Of a stretch of 64,000 nt of DNA, positions 7,994 through 16,917 are shown piece by piece (within the stretch, counting starts at the first letter, position 1; every line of letters begins with the position of its first letter). The stretch is from JBCCGG01 sp039029395 (lineage in GTDB: Bacteria > Pseudomonadota > Alphaproteobacteria > Kiloniellales > JAKSDN01). The notes beneath the pieces were generated by a model, which saw only the letters and a program-made list of their open reading frames with translations, was not told the DNA's origin and ran no database searches. The position numbers and the translations under genes were made by a program. The stretch is taken from NCBI GenBank assembly GCA_039029395.1, contig JBCCGG010000034.1:4057-68056 (forward strand). Reading direction: 5' to 3'.

Positions 7994-9208
7994 CTAACTG
8001 GCGGCCGTCTTCAGGTTTTCATCAAGCTTGTCCATGAACTGGCCGGTGGTCAGCCATTTCTGGTCCGGGCTGATCAGGAGCGCCAGATCCTTGGTCATGT
8101 CGCCCGATTCCACGGTCTCCACGCAGACCCGCTCGAGCGTCTCGGCGAACTGGGTGACCGCGGGCGTGTCGTCGAACCGGCCCCGGTGGGAAAGGGCCCG
8201 GGTCCAGGCGAAGATCGAGGCGATTGGGTTGGTCGAGGTATCCTTGCCCTGCTGATGCAGGCGGTAGTGGCGGGTCACCGTGCCGTGGGCCGCCTCGGCC
8301 TCGATGGTCTTGCCGTCGGGCGTCATCAGCACCGAGGTCATGAGGCCGAGCGAGCCGAAGCCCTGGGCCACCGTGTCCGACTGCACGTCGCCATCGTAGT
8401 TCTTACAGGCCCAAACGAAGCCGCCCGACCACTTGAGCGCGGCGGCCACCATGTCGTCGATCAGGCGATGCTCATAGCTGATACCCTTGGCCTCGAAGCG
8501 ATCCTTGAACTCCTGATCGTAGATTTCTTGAAAGAGGTCCTTGAAGCGCCCGTCGTAGGCCTTGAGGATCGTGTTCTTGGTGGATAGATAGACCGGCCAC
8601 CCGAGGTCCAGGCCATAGTTCATGCAGGCCCGAGCGAAACCACGGATCGAATCATCCAGATTGTACATGCTGAGGGCAACGCCGCCGCCCGGGAAGTCGA
8701 AGACCTCGCGGGTGATCGCCTCGCCGCCGTCGGCCGGCTGAAAGGTCAGGGTCAGCTTACCGGCGCCCGGCACCACGAAGTCGGTCGCCCGATACTGGTC
8801 GCCGAAGGCGTGACGGCCGATCACGATCGGCTCGGTCCAGCCGGGCACCAATCGCGGCACGTTCTGCATGATAATCGGTTGGCGGAACACCGTGCCGCCC
8901 AGGATGTTTCGGATCGTGCCGTTGGGCGAGCGCCACATCTTCTTGAGCCCGAACTCCTCAACCCGCGCCTCGTCGGGCGTGATGGTGGCGCATTTGACGC
9001 CGACGCCGTGGCGCTGGATGGCATGGGCGGCGTCGATCGTGACCTGGTCGTCGGTTTCGTCCCGGTGCTCGATGGATAGGTCGTAGCGGTCCAGATCCAC
9101 ATCCAGATAGGGCAGGATCAGCTTGTCCTTGATCATCGCCCAGATGATCCGGGTCATCTCGTCGCCGTCGATCTCGACGACCGGATTTTTGACCTTGATC
9201 TTCGCCAT
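7994..9208 (-). CDS. icd: NADP-dependent isocitrate dehydrogenase
   Basis: A 404-residue TCA-cycle enzyme converting isocitrate to 2-oxoglutarate and CO2 with NADPH formation. It belongs to the homodimeric eukaryotic-type class common in alphaproteobacteria: MAKIKVKNPVVEIDGDEMTRIIW at the N-terminus, NYDGDVQSDTVAQGFGSLGL, and EAEAAHGTVTRHYRLHQQGKDTSTNPIASIFAWTR are hallmark segments. The start at 9208 gives the conserved MAKIKV; the frame is open for seven more codons. The length is typical and no key residue appears missing. The cyclophilin gene follows. Confidence 0.97.
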   Translation of the reverse strand: MAKIKVKNPVVEIDGDEMTRIIWAMIKDKLILPYLDVDLDRYDLSIEHRDETDDQVTIDAAHAIQRHGVGVKCATITPDEARVEEFGLKKMWRSPNGTIRNILGGTVFRQPIIMQNVPRLVPGWTEPIVIGRHAFGDQYRATDFVVPGAGKLTLTFQPADGGEAITREVFDFPGGGVALSMYNLDDSIRGFARACMNYGLDLGWPVYLSTKNTILKAYDGRFKDLFQEIYDQEFKDRFEAKGISYEHRLIDDMVAAALKWSGGFVWACKNYDGDVQSDTVAQGFGSLGLMTSVLMTPDGKTIEAEAAHGTVTRHYRLHQQGKDTSTNPIASIFAWTRALSHRGRFDDTPAVTQFAETLERVCVETVESGDMTKDLALLISPDQKWLTTGQFMDKLDENLKTAAS

Positions 9209-9376
9209 TCTTGCCTCTCGCCCCCACACTTCAGCCAGCGCAAACTACCTATGCACGGGCGCGCTCAACCAGCGCCCGGCGGCGGCGAAGATAACAGTCT
9301 AGCGCGGGAGCGCAAGCCGCCCCTGGGGATGCTGACCGCATGTTAATTCAAGCCTGGCCGGGCGCGATTTTCCGCG

Positions 9377-9961
9377 TCACAGTTTGTCAGTGGCGCTTTC
9401 CAATTCAGAGTCCGGGGCCGATTCGAGCGCCGGCAAAATATCGGCGATGCGGTCGACCACTATAACGAGCTTTTCCATCGGCTGGCGGATGTAGCCGTTC
9501 GACGCCTGGTGGGCGATCAAGTCCAGCAGCGGCTGCCAGAAGCCGCCCAAGTTGACCAGGACGATCGGCTTGTCGTGCAGGCCAAGCTGGCGCCAGGTGA
9601 TCACCTCGAAGGCCTCGTCCAAGGTGCCCAGACCGCCGGGCAGGACGCAGAAGGCGTCGGCCAGCTCAACCATGCGCGCCTTGCGCGGGTGCATGGCATC
9701 GACCACCTCCATGGACTCCAGCCCGTCGTGGCCGACCTCCAGGTCCTGCAAAAAGGTCGGGATTACCCCGGTGGTGCGCCCGCCGGCGTCGAGCGCGCCG
9801 TCCGCCATGGCGCCCATCAGGCCGACCCGTCCGCCGCCGAACACCAGCCGCACGCCCTCTTCGGCCAATGTGCGGCCAAAGTCCCGCGCGGCAGTTAGAT
9901 GTGCTACATCGACTTGGTTGGACGAGCCGCAATAGACGCAAACAGATCCGATTTTCGCCAT
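9377..9961 (-). CDS. LOG-family phosphoribohydrolase (TIGR00730 type)
   Basis: 194 residues, Rossmann-fold LOG family. Proteins of this family cleave nucleoside 5'-monophosphates such as cytokinin riboside phosphates, and bacterial members often remain of uncertain role. The motifs are complete: VCVYCGSSNQ at the N-terminus, LVFGGGRVGLMGAMADGA, and the diagnostic MHPRKARM plus LPGGLGTLDEAFE (PGGxGTxxE). The start at 9961 gives MAKIGSVCVYCGSS, as in relatives. It lies upstream of icd on the same strand but separated from it by 168 bases. Confidence 0.92.
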   Translation of the reverse strand: MAKIGSVCVYCGSSNQVDVAHLTAARDFGRTLAEEGVRLVFGGGRVGLMGAMADGALDAGGRTTGVIPTFLQDLEVGHDGLESMEVVDAMHPRKARMVELADAFCVLPGGLGTLDEAFEVITWRQLGLHDKPIVLVNLGGFWQPLLDLIAHQASNGYIRQPMEKLVIVVDRIADILPALESAPDSELESATDKL

Positions 9962-10131
9962 GATTACTCCCACCTCCACATGCTGGCCGGTCGGCTCTAA
10001 CCTATCAAGCCGCCTCGGAAAAGTAGCCAAAAAGGGCCATTTCAGAATATGTCAATTTTATGGCAGCGCCATTGCGCCGCGGCCTCGGGCGTATTAGGGT
10101 TGGTTACATGTGACGGTTGGAGTCGCCGATC

Positions 10132-11250
10132 TTGAAGCGCTCGGCCTTGATCGCGGTCGCCTTGCTGCTTTTGGTTGGCGTGGCGGCGGCACTGTACTAC
10201 CAATACACCGACGGCCCGGCGCCGTCGGTCGCGAAAGCTGTTCCCTCAAACGAAGGTCCTGTCGAGCCTGACCAGACGGCCGAAACCGAGCCGGCTTTGG
10301 CCCCTAGCGTGGACGAGGCCATTGAGCCGCCGAGTTTCGACATCGTGCGCGTCGAACCGAGCGGCGACACGGTGATGGCGGGCCGCGCGGTGCCCGGCAG
10401 CAAGGTTGAGGTGCTGGACGGGGAAGAGACAATCGGCGAGACCACGGCCGGTCCGACCGGCGAATGGGTGCTCGTGCCCGAGGCGCCCCTGGGCCCCGGC
10501 AGCCATGAGCTCAGCCTACGCGCGACCAGCCCGGCCGGCGGCAATCCCGAAACGATCCCCTTCGCCAGCACCGAGAAAGAGCCGTCGCCAGTCACCGAGA
10601 TCGCCGAGTCCGATCCAGTAGAGGATGGGCTGAGTAGCGGCCCGGCCAGTGTCGCATCCAAGGACGTGGTGTTGGTCACGGTGCCCGACCGGACGAATGA
10701 CGGTCTCGACGAGATCCCCGACACGCCTGTCGCCGTGCTTGCCTCAAAGGATGGCGAAGGCGCGACCCGGATCCTCCAGGGACCCGGCGAGGGCATTATC
10801 GACCACGATCTGGTGCTCAACGCGGTCGACTACGACCTGGAGGGCCGGGTTACGATTAGCGGCCTGGCGACACCTGGCGCGACCCTGGTGGTCTATCTGG
10901 ATAACGAGGCGCTCGGCCAGCTCACCGTGGGCGTCGAGGGCCACTGGCTCTACAAGGTGACCCAGGTGGTGCTGCCGGGGCTGCATACGCTGAGAATCGA
11001 CATGATCGGCGCCGACGGCAGCGTGGTTGCCCGGGTCGAGACGCCTTTCGAGCGCTCCTCGGTGGTCGCCGACCTCAAGGGGAAGGGTTTCGTCGTGGTC
11101 CAGCCAGGCAACAGTCTGTGGCGGATCGCCCGGCGGACCTATGGCCGCGGCCTGCACTTCACAGTGATTCACCAGGCCAACAACGATCAGATCGGCGATC
11201 CCCATCTGATCTATCCGGGCCAGATCTTCGTGTTGCCCAAGGTCAACTAG
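10132..11250 (+). CDS. Membrane-anchored Ig-like/LysM domain protein
   Basis: About 372 residues. An N-terminal hydrophobic anchor (SALIAVALLLLVGVAAALYY) is followed by an acidic Pro-rich linker, two Ig-like beta domains with the pattern VMAGRAVPGSKVEV...GETTAGPTGEW and ISGLATPGATLVVY...GQLTVGVEGHW, and a C-terminal LysM domain (GFVVVQPGNSLWRIARRTYG ... YPGQIFVLP). LysM binds peptidoglycan, so this is probably a periplasmic wall-associated protein. I prefer the TTG at 10132 because TTGGAG lies nine bases before it; a TTG at 10117 would add five residues. This architecture is common in alphaproteobacteria. Confidence 0.82.
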   Translation: MKRSALIAVALLLLVGVAAALYYQYTDGPAPSVAKAVPSNEGPVEPDQTAETEPALAPSVDEAIEPPSFDIVRVEPSGDTVMAGRAVPGSKVEVLDGEETIGETTAGPTGEWVLVPEAPLGPGSHELSLRATSPAGGNPETIPFASTEKEPSPVTEIAESDPVEDGLSSGPASVASKDVVLVTVPDRTNDGLDEIPDTPVAVLASKDGEGATRILQGPGEGIIDHDLVLNAVDYDLEGRVTISGLATPGATLVVYLDNEALGQLTVGVEGHWLYKVTQVVLPGLHTLRIDMIGADGSVVARVETPFERSSVVADLKGKGFVVVQPGNSLWRIARRTYGRGLHFTVIHQANNDQIGDPHLIYPGQIFVLPKVN

Positions 11251-11266
11251 GCGGACGGTTGCTCGG

Positions 11267-11914
11267 GTGCTGACCGTCTGGGGCCGGGCCAATGCCTTTA
11301 ACGTACAGAAGGTCATGTGGGCCGTGGGCGAGCTTGGCGTGGCCCACGAGCGTATCGATGTCGGTGGCGCCTTCGGCGGGCTCGACGACCCTGCTTTTCT
11401 ATCCCGTAATCCCAACGGCACGATCCCGGTCCTTAACGACGGCGCGGTGACGGTCTGGGAGAGCCACGCGATCGTCCGCTACTTGGCTGCGCGCTATGGC
11501 GCCGGCGGCCTGTGGCCGGAAGAGCCGGGCGCGCGGTCCGGCGCCGACCTCTGGATGGACTGGATGCAGACCACCCTGCAGCCCGATTTCATGCGGCTCT
11601 TCTGGGGCTATGTGCGCCGGCCGCCCGAAGCGCGCGACTGGCCGCGCCTGCGCGCCGTTTTGCGGCGCTACGGCAAGCTCTTGGGCCTTCTCGACCGGCA
11701 CTTGGCGGCCCAGCCCTATCTGGCAGGCGAAAGCTTCACCATGGCCGACATTCCCGTTGGCACGAGCCTCTACCGTACGGTCGAGATGGGCCTCGAGGGA
11801 CTGGTCTTGCCGGACCATGTGGCGGCCTGGCACGAGCGGCTATCCGCGCGCGGGGCCTACCAGGACCACGTGATGATACCATTCGACGAGATGTGGGGCC
11901 GGGAGGGCTATTGA
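11267..11914 (+). CDS. Glutathione S-transferase family protein
   Basis: 215 residues. The N-terminal thioredoxin-like domain (LTVWGRANAFNVQKVMWAVGELG, then NPNGTIPVLNDG with the cis-Pro and VWESHAIVRYLA with the glutathione-binding Glu-Ser) precedes an all-helical C-terminal domain containing YLAGESFTMADIPVG. This is a canonical cytosolic GST with a Ser or Asn at the catalytic position rather than Tyr. It probably conjugates or isomerises small electrophiles. The start is a GTG 16 bases after the LysM gene, so it may be read through from it. Confidence 0.9.
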   Translation: MLTVWGRANAFNVQKVMWAVGELGVAHERIDVGGAFGGLDDPAFLSRNPNGTIPVLNDGAVTVWESHAIVRYLAARYGAGGLWPEEPGARSGADLWMDWMQTTLQPDFMRLFWGYVRRPPEARDWPRLRAVLRRYGKLLGLLDRHLAAQPYLAGESFTMADIPVGTSLYRTVEMGLEGLVLPDHVAAWHERLSARGAYQDHVMIPFDEMWGREGY

Positions 11915-12342
11915 GCCAGCCCGGCGATGTGCCAACCCACGCTATGTACCACCTGGAGCTGACCGACCTGCGGCCGGGATGAGCGATGCTGCCTCTCCAG
12001 TTTCTTGCATGATAATGAACATTGTTCAAATAATTCGTTGACGAAACTCTGTACTAACCCCATTTAAATTGAACATAGTTCATTACACGATATCGACAGA
12101 TGTTCAAACCTCTCCTAACTCCGATTTGAGGTACTACGAATGACGCTGCCGAGGCGCAGACCGGCCGAAACGCCCAAGTGATCCTCGATCAGCACATTCG
12201 GGATTGCGGTGCGACGGTCGACATGGCCCGCATAGCATTGGCGGTAGCGATCGCCCAACACCGAGAAGCTCATTCGAGACCTTTCCGAAGCCGCACCCGG
12301 CGAGTGATCGGGAGGCGGTGCTGACGACGGAGATAGCCAACA
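11915..12342. other. Intergenic region with two operator-like dyads
   Basis: 428 bases between the GST gene and the hydroxylase gene. The part at 12000-12110 is AT-rich and holds two dyads, annotated separately, around a possible promoter with TTGACG at 12038-12043. The part from 12115 to about 12273 is GC-rich; on the minus strand it encodes a 50-residue stretch (for example AGHVDRRTAIPNVLIEDHLG) with coding-like composition but no recognisable family, perhaps the remnant of a lost gene. Confidence 0.5.
12016..12082. promoter_or_regulatory. Paired dyad operators around a putative promoter
   Basis: TGAACATTGTTCA at 12016-12028 and TGAACATAGTTCA at 12070-12082 are two copies of the same 13-base dyad, TGAAC-N3-GTTCA, 54 bases apart. 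A TTGACG hexamer lies between them at 12038-12043. This arrangement is typical of a TetR-like or similar dimeric repressor. The regulator is not identified; the nearest downstream gene is the hydroxylase at 12343. Confidence 0.6.
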
Positions 12343-13086
12343 GTGCTTGCGACAATCTTCGCCACCTTCGCGGTTTGCTTCTCTCTCGAGCGGGTCACCC
12401 CAGGATGGACTTTGCCGCAGGTTCGAACTTGGCCCGCCAGGGTTTTCTTGATCAATGGGGCCCAACTGGGCGTCGTCTTGGTCGGGGGCCTTACCTGGGA
12501 GCGATGGCTGTCTTCGGCGTCGCTGTTCCATCTCTCGGAGCAGCTCTCGCCAGCGGCCGGCGGACTCGTCGCCTACGTGATCGCGACCTTCATTTTCTAT
12601 TGGTGGCATCGCTGGCGCCACGAATCCGATGTTTTGTGGCGGGTGTTTCACCAGATTCACCACAGCCCGCAACGGCTCGAGGTCATCACCTCGTTTTACA
12701 AGCACCCGCTTGAAATGATCGTCAATTCGGTTCTCGGCGGCGTTCTGGTCTTCGCAGTTCTCGGCCTCTCGGTCGAGGCCGGAGCGGTCTACACGCTCTG
12801 CACCGCGTTGGGCGAGTTCTTCTATCACACCAACATCAAAACGCCGCGATGGGTTGGCCTCGTCTTCCAGCGTCCCGAGATGCACCGGATCCACCATCAA
12901 CATGGCCGGCATAAGAACAACTACGGCGACATTACTTGGTGGGACATGCTGTTTGGTACTTACGAGAACCCGAAGGACTGGGACCGCACATGCGGGTTCG
13001 ATGACGCCAAGGAACAGAAGCTGCTTCAGATGCTCGCGTTCAAGGACGTCCATAGTCGCCGCGATCAGGCGTCAGAATCCGGCTAG
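12343..13086 (+). CDS. Fatty acid hydroxylase/sterol desaturase superfamily protein
   Basis: 247 residues, membrane-bound di-iron enzyme family. Three His clusters are present: HRWRH near residue 87, HQIHHSPQRLE near 102, and HRIHHQHGRHKNN near 182, together with helices such as LVAYVIATFIFYWWH. Relatives oxidise lipid or sterol C-H bonds. The GTG start follows a GGAG by ten bases, and the protein begins directly in a hydrophobic helix, so it may be slightly short at the N-terminus. The upstream operator-like dyads may control it. The substrate is unknown. Confidence 0.85.
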   Translation: MLATIFATFAVCFSLERVTPGWTLPQVRTWPARVFLINGAQLGVVLVGGLTWERWLSSASLFHLSEQLSPAAGGLVAYVIATFIFYWWHRWRHESDVLWRVFHQIHHSPQRLEVITSFYKHPLEMIVNSVLGGVLVFAVLGLSVEAGAVYTLCTALGEFFYHTNIKTPRWVGLVFQRPEMHRIHHQHGRHKNNYGDITWWDMLFGTYENPKDWDRTCGFDDAKEQKLLQMLAFKDVHSRRDQASESG

Positions 13087-13262
13087 TCCATTAGCACCAA
13101 ATTCTCTTCGTGCCGGCCGACCCTTCTGGCCGTACATAGGCAGAGGTTCTGGGCGCTGAGCCGGCGGCCGCACGGTGCCTACGCTCGGCGCGAAATTCGA
13201 ATAGTCTCGGGCGCGCGACTTGTGGATAATTGAGGCCTTGGCGCCCCAATCGGGTACAGAAA

Positions 13263-14405
13263 ATGAACGGAATCTCGCCGCCACATCGTCCCCCCGCACT
13301 GGATGCCGGGCGCTTCGACCCCGAAAGCGCCGAGGTCTCCTGGACCTTGCCGGCCGAGTGGTACTACGAACCAGACGTCTATCGCCGAGAGCACGAGGCG
13401 ATCTTCTATCGCGCCTGGTGGTACCAGTGCCACGTTTCTGACCTGCCGAACCCCGGCGACTTTCACTGCGGCACGGTCGCCGACCAGGGTGTCTTCATTG
13501 TGCGCGGTCAGGACGGCCACCTGCGGGCGTTCTACAACGTTTGCAGCCACCGGGCTCATCCCTTGCTGGAAGGCGCGGGCAACAAGCGCCTCATCGTCTG
13601 CCCCTATCATCAGTGGAGCTACCAGACCAATGGCACCTTTTGCATGGCGCGGGGCCGAGACTCGCTGAAGGACTGGTATCCAGAGAACGCCGACCTCAAG
13701 CCGGTGCGGGTCGAGGACTACGGCGGCTTTCTCTTCGTCAATCTCGATCCCGATGCCGTGCCGCTCAAAGACCAGGCGCCCCAGTTTCTGCGCGATATCG
13801 CCGCCTGCTGCCCCCGTCTGGATGAGCTCTTGCGGGTCGAGCGGCGGGAATTCGATGTGGCGGCAAACTGGAAGACATTGGTGGACAACAACCACGAATG
13901 CTATCACTGCGCGGTCAACCACCCGTCACTCATGGAGCTGGTGGATTACGAAAACAATGCGGTTTGGTCAGACGACGGGATCACCTTCACCCATAGGGTC
14001 GAGCGCAAGCAGCTCGACAACAGCGCCTATGGGGTCGATGCACAATCGATCGAGCAGGACTCCTTATTCGGCTACATCTGGCCGGTCCATGTACCGCTGT
14101 TTTATCCAGGCACGCCCAGCATGGTCATGTTTCAGATCCTGCCAACCGGGCCGGAAACCTCGCGGGTCCGTCACGACTATTTCCTGCTGAGCCGCCAACC
14201 GAGCGAGCAGGAGCGGGCCCTGATGGATTGGTTCTCCGACACCCTGGCCCGCGAAGACGTCTCGCTATGCGAGAAGGTCCAGAAAAATCTGCACTCTCGG
14301 GGCTATCGGCAAGGCAAGTTCGTGGTCGACCGGAACCATCCGGAGTTCTCCGAACACCACGTGCATTTCTTTCAGCGCCTGGTCTATCGAGCCCTCACGG
14401 CCTAG
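13263..14405 (+). CDS. Rieske non-heme iron oxygenase, alpha subunit
   Basis: 380 residues. The Rieske [2Fe-2S] ligands are visible as NVCSHRAHPL and CPYHQWSY (Cys-X-His and Cys-X2-His). The catalytic domain contains the mononuclear iron segment NNHECYHCAVNHPSL. Overall it resembles the ring-hydroxylating and quaternary-amine demethylating oxygenases of the CntA/GbcA/stachydrine-demethylase type. A matching ferredoxin reductase is not adjacent, so electrons must come from elsewhere. The ATG at 13263 is followed by a Pro-rich leader; an in-frame extension upstream is less plausible. The substrate cannot be deduced. Confidence 0.88.
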   Translation: MNGISPPHRPPALDAGRFDPESAEVSWTLPAEWYYEPDVYRREHEAIFYRAWWYQCHVSDLPNPGDFHCGTVADQGVFIVRGQDGHLRAFYNVCSHRAHPLLEGAGNKRLIVCPYHQWSYQTNGTFCMARGRDSLKDWYPENADLKPVRVEDYGGFLFVNLDPDAVPLKDQAPQFLRDIAACCPRLDELLRVERREFDVAANWKTLVDNNHECYHCAVNHPSLMELVDYENNAVWSDDGITFTHRVERKQLDNSAYGVDAQSIEQDSLFGYIWPVHVPLFYPGTPSMVMFQILPTGPETSRVRHDYFLLSRQPSEQERALMDWFSDTLAREDVSLCEKVQKNLHSRGYRQGKFVVDRNHPEFSEHHVHFFQRLVYRALTA

Positions 14406-14498
14406 TCCGCTGGGGCTTACGCTTCCCGGGCTGCGGGGTTATGCTGCCGGCGCCCGTCCGTGGTCAGGTTCGCGGGCCTTGCTACTGGAGGATTTTGC

Positions 14499-15173
14499 TT
14501 GCTCGTTCCCATCCATCCGGCCGGCTGGCCCTTCATCGCGATCTTCTTCGCGCTCGCCGTGATCCTCGGCTTCCTGTGGACGCCGCTGTTCTGGTTCGGC
14601 CTCATCGCGACCGCCTGGTGCGTCTATTTCTTTCGCGACCCGCCGCGCCAAACGCCGACGAGGCCCGGCTTGGTGGTCAGCCCGGCCGACGGGATGGTCA
14701 TCTATGTGGGGCCGGCCAAGGCGCCGGCCGAGCTTGGCCTGGGCGATGACCCCATGACCCGGATCTCGATCTTCCTCAATGTCTTCGATGTTCACGTCAA
14801 TCGGATTCCGATCGAAGGCAGCGTGAACCTGCTGCACTATCACAAGGGCAAGTTCCTCAATGCCGCCCACGACAAGGCCTCGGACGACAACGAGCGCCAG
14901 TCAGTGCTGCTCGAGATGGCCGACGGGCGCACCCTGGCGGTGATCCAGATCGCCGGCCTGGTGGCCCGGCGAATCATCTGCAATCTGCATCAGGGCCAGT
15001 CCGTGCGCACGGGCGAGCGCTTCGGCCTGATCCGTTTCGGCAGTCGGACCGACATCTTTCTGCCCGATGGCGTGGCGCCGCTGGTCACGGTCGGCCAAAG
15101 GGCGCTCGGCGGCGAGACCGTGCTGGCCGATCTCGCCTCGGATGAGCCGCCCCGGGTTTCGGAGGAGCGCTGA
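14499..15173 (+). CDS. psd: Phosphatidylserine decarboxylase proenzyme (short type)
   Basis: A 224-residue pyruvoyl enzyme that converts phosphatidylserine to phosphatidylethanolamine at the inner membrane. It has an N-terminal transmembrane pair, RDPPRQTPTRPGLVVSPADG, VFDVHVNRIPIEG, and the self-cleavage region FGLIRFGSRTDIFLP, in which the Ser of the GS pair becomes the pyruvoyl group. The TTG at 14499 is the likely start because GGAGGA ends seven bases upstream; longer starts would place that site inside the coding sequence. The stop codon overlaps the pssA start, so the two consecutive steps are translationally coupled. Confidence 0.93.
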   Translation: MLVPIHPAGWPFIAIFFALAVILGFLWTPLFWFGLIATAWCVYFFRDPPRQTPTRPGLVVSPADGMVIYVGPAKAPAELGLGDDPMTRISIFLNVFDVHVNRIPIEGSVNLLHYHKGKFLNAAHDKASDDNERQSVLLEMADGRTLAVIQIAGLVARRIICNLHQGQSVRTGERFGLIRFGSRTDIFLPDGVAPLVTVGQRALGGETVLADLASDEPPRVSEER

Positions 15174-15979
15174 TGGAGTTCAAGCGCCAATCCCGCTTGC
15201 GGGGCCACTCGATCAACCGCTTGATCCCGAACATGCTGACCTTGCTCGCGCTTTGTGCCGGCATGACTGCCATGCGGTTCGCCCTGGAGGGCGCATGGGA
15301 CCGGGCGGCGATCGCGATTGTGGTGGCCGCGGTGCTCGACGGCTTGGACGGCCGTATCGCCCGGGTGCTTGGCGCCGCCAGCCGCTTCGGTGCTGAGCTC
15401 GACTCGCTCTCGGACTTTATCTCCTTCGGGGTCGCGCCGGCCTTCATCGTCTACCTCTGGAGCCTGCAGAGCGCGGGCGGCTTCGGCTGGGCGCTGGCGC
15501 TGCTGTTCGGCGTTTGCTGCGGTCTGCGCCTGGCGCGCTTCAACACCGCCTCGCTCTCGGAGGGCGTGGTGCCGGCTTGGTCCAAAAACTTCTTCGTCGG
15601 CGTCCCGGCGCCGGTCGCCGGCCTGTTGGCCTTGCTGCCGATCTACCTGGGTCTCGAGACCGAGAGCGACGCCTTCAGCCATGCCGGATTGAACGGCCTC
15701 GTGTTGCTGGCGGTCTCCGGCCTCATGGTCAGCCGGATCCCGACCTTGGCCCTAAAGCAGGTGCGCATCGCGCCGCGCTATGTGGTGGTCGTGCTGCTTG
15801 GGGTTGGCGCCTTCGCCGCCTTTTTGATTTCAACGCCCTGGATCACGCTGTCGGTCGGCGCCGTGACCTATCTGGTCTCGATCCCCTACGCGGCACACCT
15901 CTACAAGAAGTACCAGCGCGAAAGCCCCTTCCCGGTGCCACCGGCCGGCGAGGACGAGGAGGAGAACGGCCAGGGCTAG
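15173..15979 (+). CDS. pssA: CDP-diacylglycerol-serine O-phosphatidyltransferase
   Basis: A 268-residue polytopic membrane enzyme making phosphatidylserine from CDP-diacylglycerol and serine, the substrate of the preceding decarboxylase. The CDP-alcohol phosphotransferase signature is complete: DGLDGRIARVLGAASRFGAELDSLSD fits DG-X2-AR-X8-G-X3-D-X3-D. The N-terminal segment SINRLIPNMLTLLALCAGM is typical. The ATG overlaps the psd stop by one base (TGATG). The C-terminus ends in a charged DEDEEENGQG tail. Confidence 0.95.
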   Translation: MEFKRQSRLRGHSINRLIPNMLTLLALCAGMTAMRFALEGAWDRAAIAIVVAAVLDGLDGRIARVLGAASRFGAELDSLSDFISFGVAPAFIVYLWSLQSAGGFGWALALLFGVCCGLRLARFNTASLSEGVVPAWSKNFFVGVPAPVAGLLALLPIYLGLETESDAFSHAGLNGLVLLAVSGLMVSRIPTLALKQVRIAPRYVVVVLLGVGAFAAFLISTPWITLSVGAVTYLVSIPYAAHLYKKYQRESPFPVPPAGEDEEENGQG

Positions 15980-15989
15980 GCCCAAAGCC

Positions 15990-16898
15990 TCAAGGCGACT
16001 GCGCCGTGACACGGCCGCGCGACGCAAGGGCATTCAAGACAAGGGCGCCTATGATTATCCCACCGCCAGCAAGTGCCAAGGCCGGCACGCTCTCGCCGAC
16101 GAAAATCCAAACCCATAAGGGTGCCAAGACCACCTCTAGGATCATCACCAAGGCGACGTCCGAAGCGGGCGCAAAGCGCGTCGCAATGGTCAAAAGGATG
16201 TATTGGGCGCCAATTTGCACCGTGCCCAGCAGCAGCCCCACGACGACAACATCGCGCGACGTGATCATGCCGTCCACCAATAGAAGCGAAACGAGGCCGG
16301 CCACGATGCCGGACAAGCAAATTGCCGGGCTCATGTCTATCGCTTTTCCAGCGCGCAGCCCAACGATCGCCACGGCATAGCCGAGGCAGGCGAAGATCGC
16401 GAGCGCGAGGCCGGCGAGCGAGCCGGCTTGAAGGCCGCCCCACACAACCACCGCCACCCCGAGGAATGCGATTGCCATGGCAAGCCAGCCCAGCAGCGGC
16501 GGCCGTTCCCCGAGTGCTGCCCAGCTGACCAGCGCGGCCACCATTGGCGACACGCCGAGGACCGCCACGACGGTCGCGACATTGGTTTGGATCAAGGCCA
16601 GCACAAAGGCGACGAAGGCGCTGCCGAGACTAACCGCGACGACCAGGCCCGGCCGGCCGATCCGGACGAAGCTGGCAGCGGTATTCTTGCCGTGGCGGAT
16701 GAGGATGAAGAGCAACACCGCGGCAACGAAGCCCAAAGCGCGATAGACAAGCACGCTCCAGGCGTCGGCACCCTCGACCTGTCGCACAAGCACGCCGGCG
16801 CTGCTGGCGAAGAGGGCTGCCAGGGCGGCCAGCACCAGGCCTATCGAGCGGTCCGACGGATGGGGCAGCATAGTGCCGAGGACGGGTCTGCCAATCAT
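15990..16898 (-). CDS. EamA/DMT-family transporter
   Basis: 302 residues with about ten transmembrane helices arranged as two EamA repeats. The first begins SIGLVLAALAALFASSAGVLVRQV and the second LLGTVQIGAQYILLTIATRFAPASDVALVMILEVVLAPLWVWIFVGE, a hallmark of the drug/metabolite exporter superfamily. It exports a small metabolite of unknown identity. It is divergent from the XRE-cupin regulator at 16963, with tandem 16-base repeats between the two starts, so that regulator probably controls it. The start could also be the internal ATG that gives MLPHPSDRS. Confidence 0.9.
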   Translation of the reverse strand: MIGRPVLGTMLPHPSDRSIGLVLAALAALFASSAGVLVRQVEGADAWSVLVYRALGFVAAVLLFILIRHGKNTAASFVRIGRPGLVVAVSLGSAFVAFVLALIQTNVATVVAVLGVSPMVAALVSWAALGERPPLLGWLAMAIAFLGVAVVVWGGLQAGSLAGLALAIFACLGYAVAIVGLRAGKAIDMSPAICLSGIVAGLVSLLLVDGMITSRDVVVVGLLLGTVQIGAQYILLTIATRFAPASDVALVMILEVVLAPLWVWIFVGESVPALALAGGGIIIGALVLNALASRGRVTAQSP

Positions 16899-16917
16899 GG
16901 ACAGGCCTTTCGATAAA

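Noticed and set aside
12115..13053. A 312-codon minus-strand frame antisense to the hydroxylase gene
   Set aside because: Most of it is the shadow of the His-box hydroxylase. Only its last 50 codons outside that gene look coding-like, too little to call a gene.
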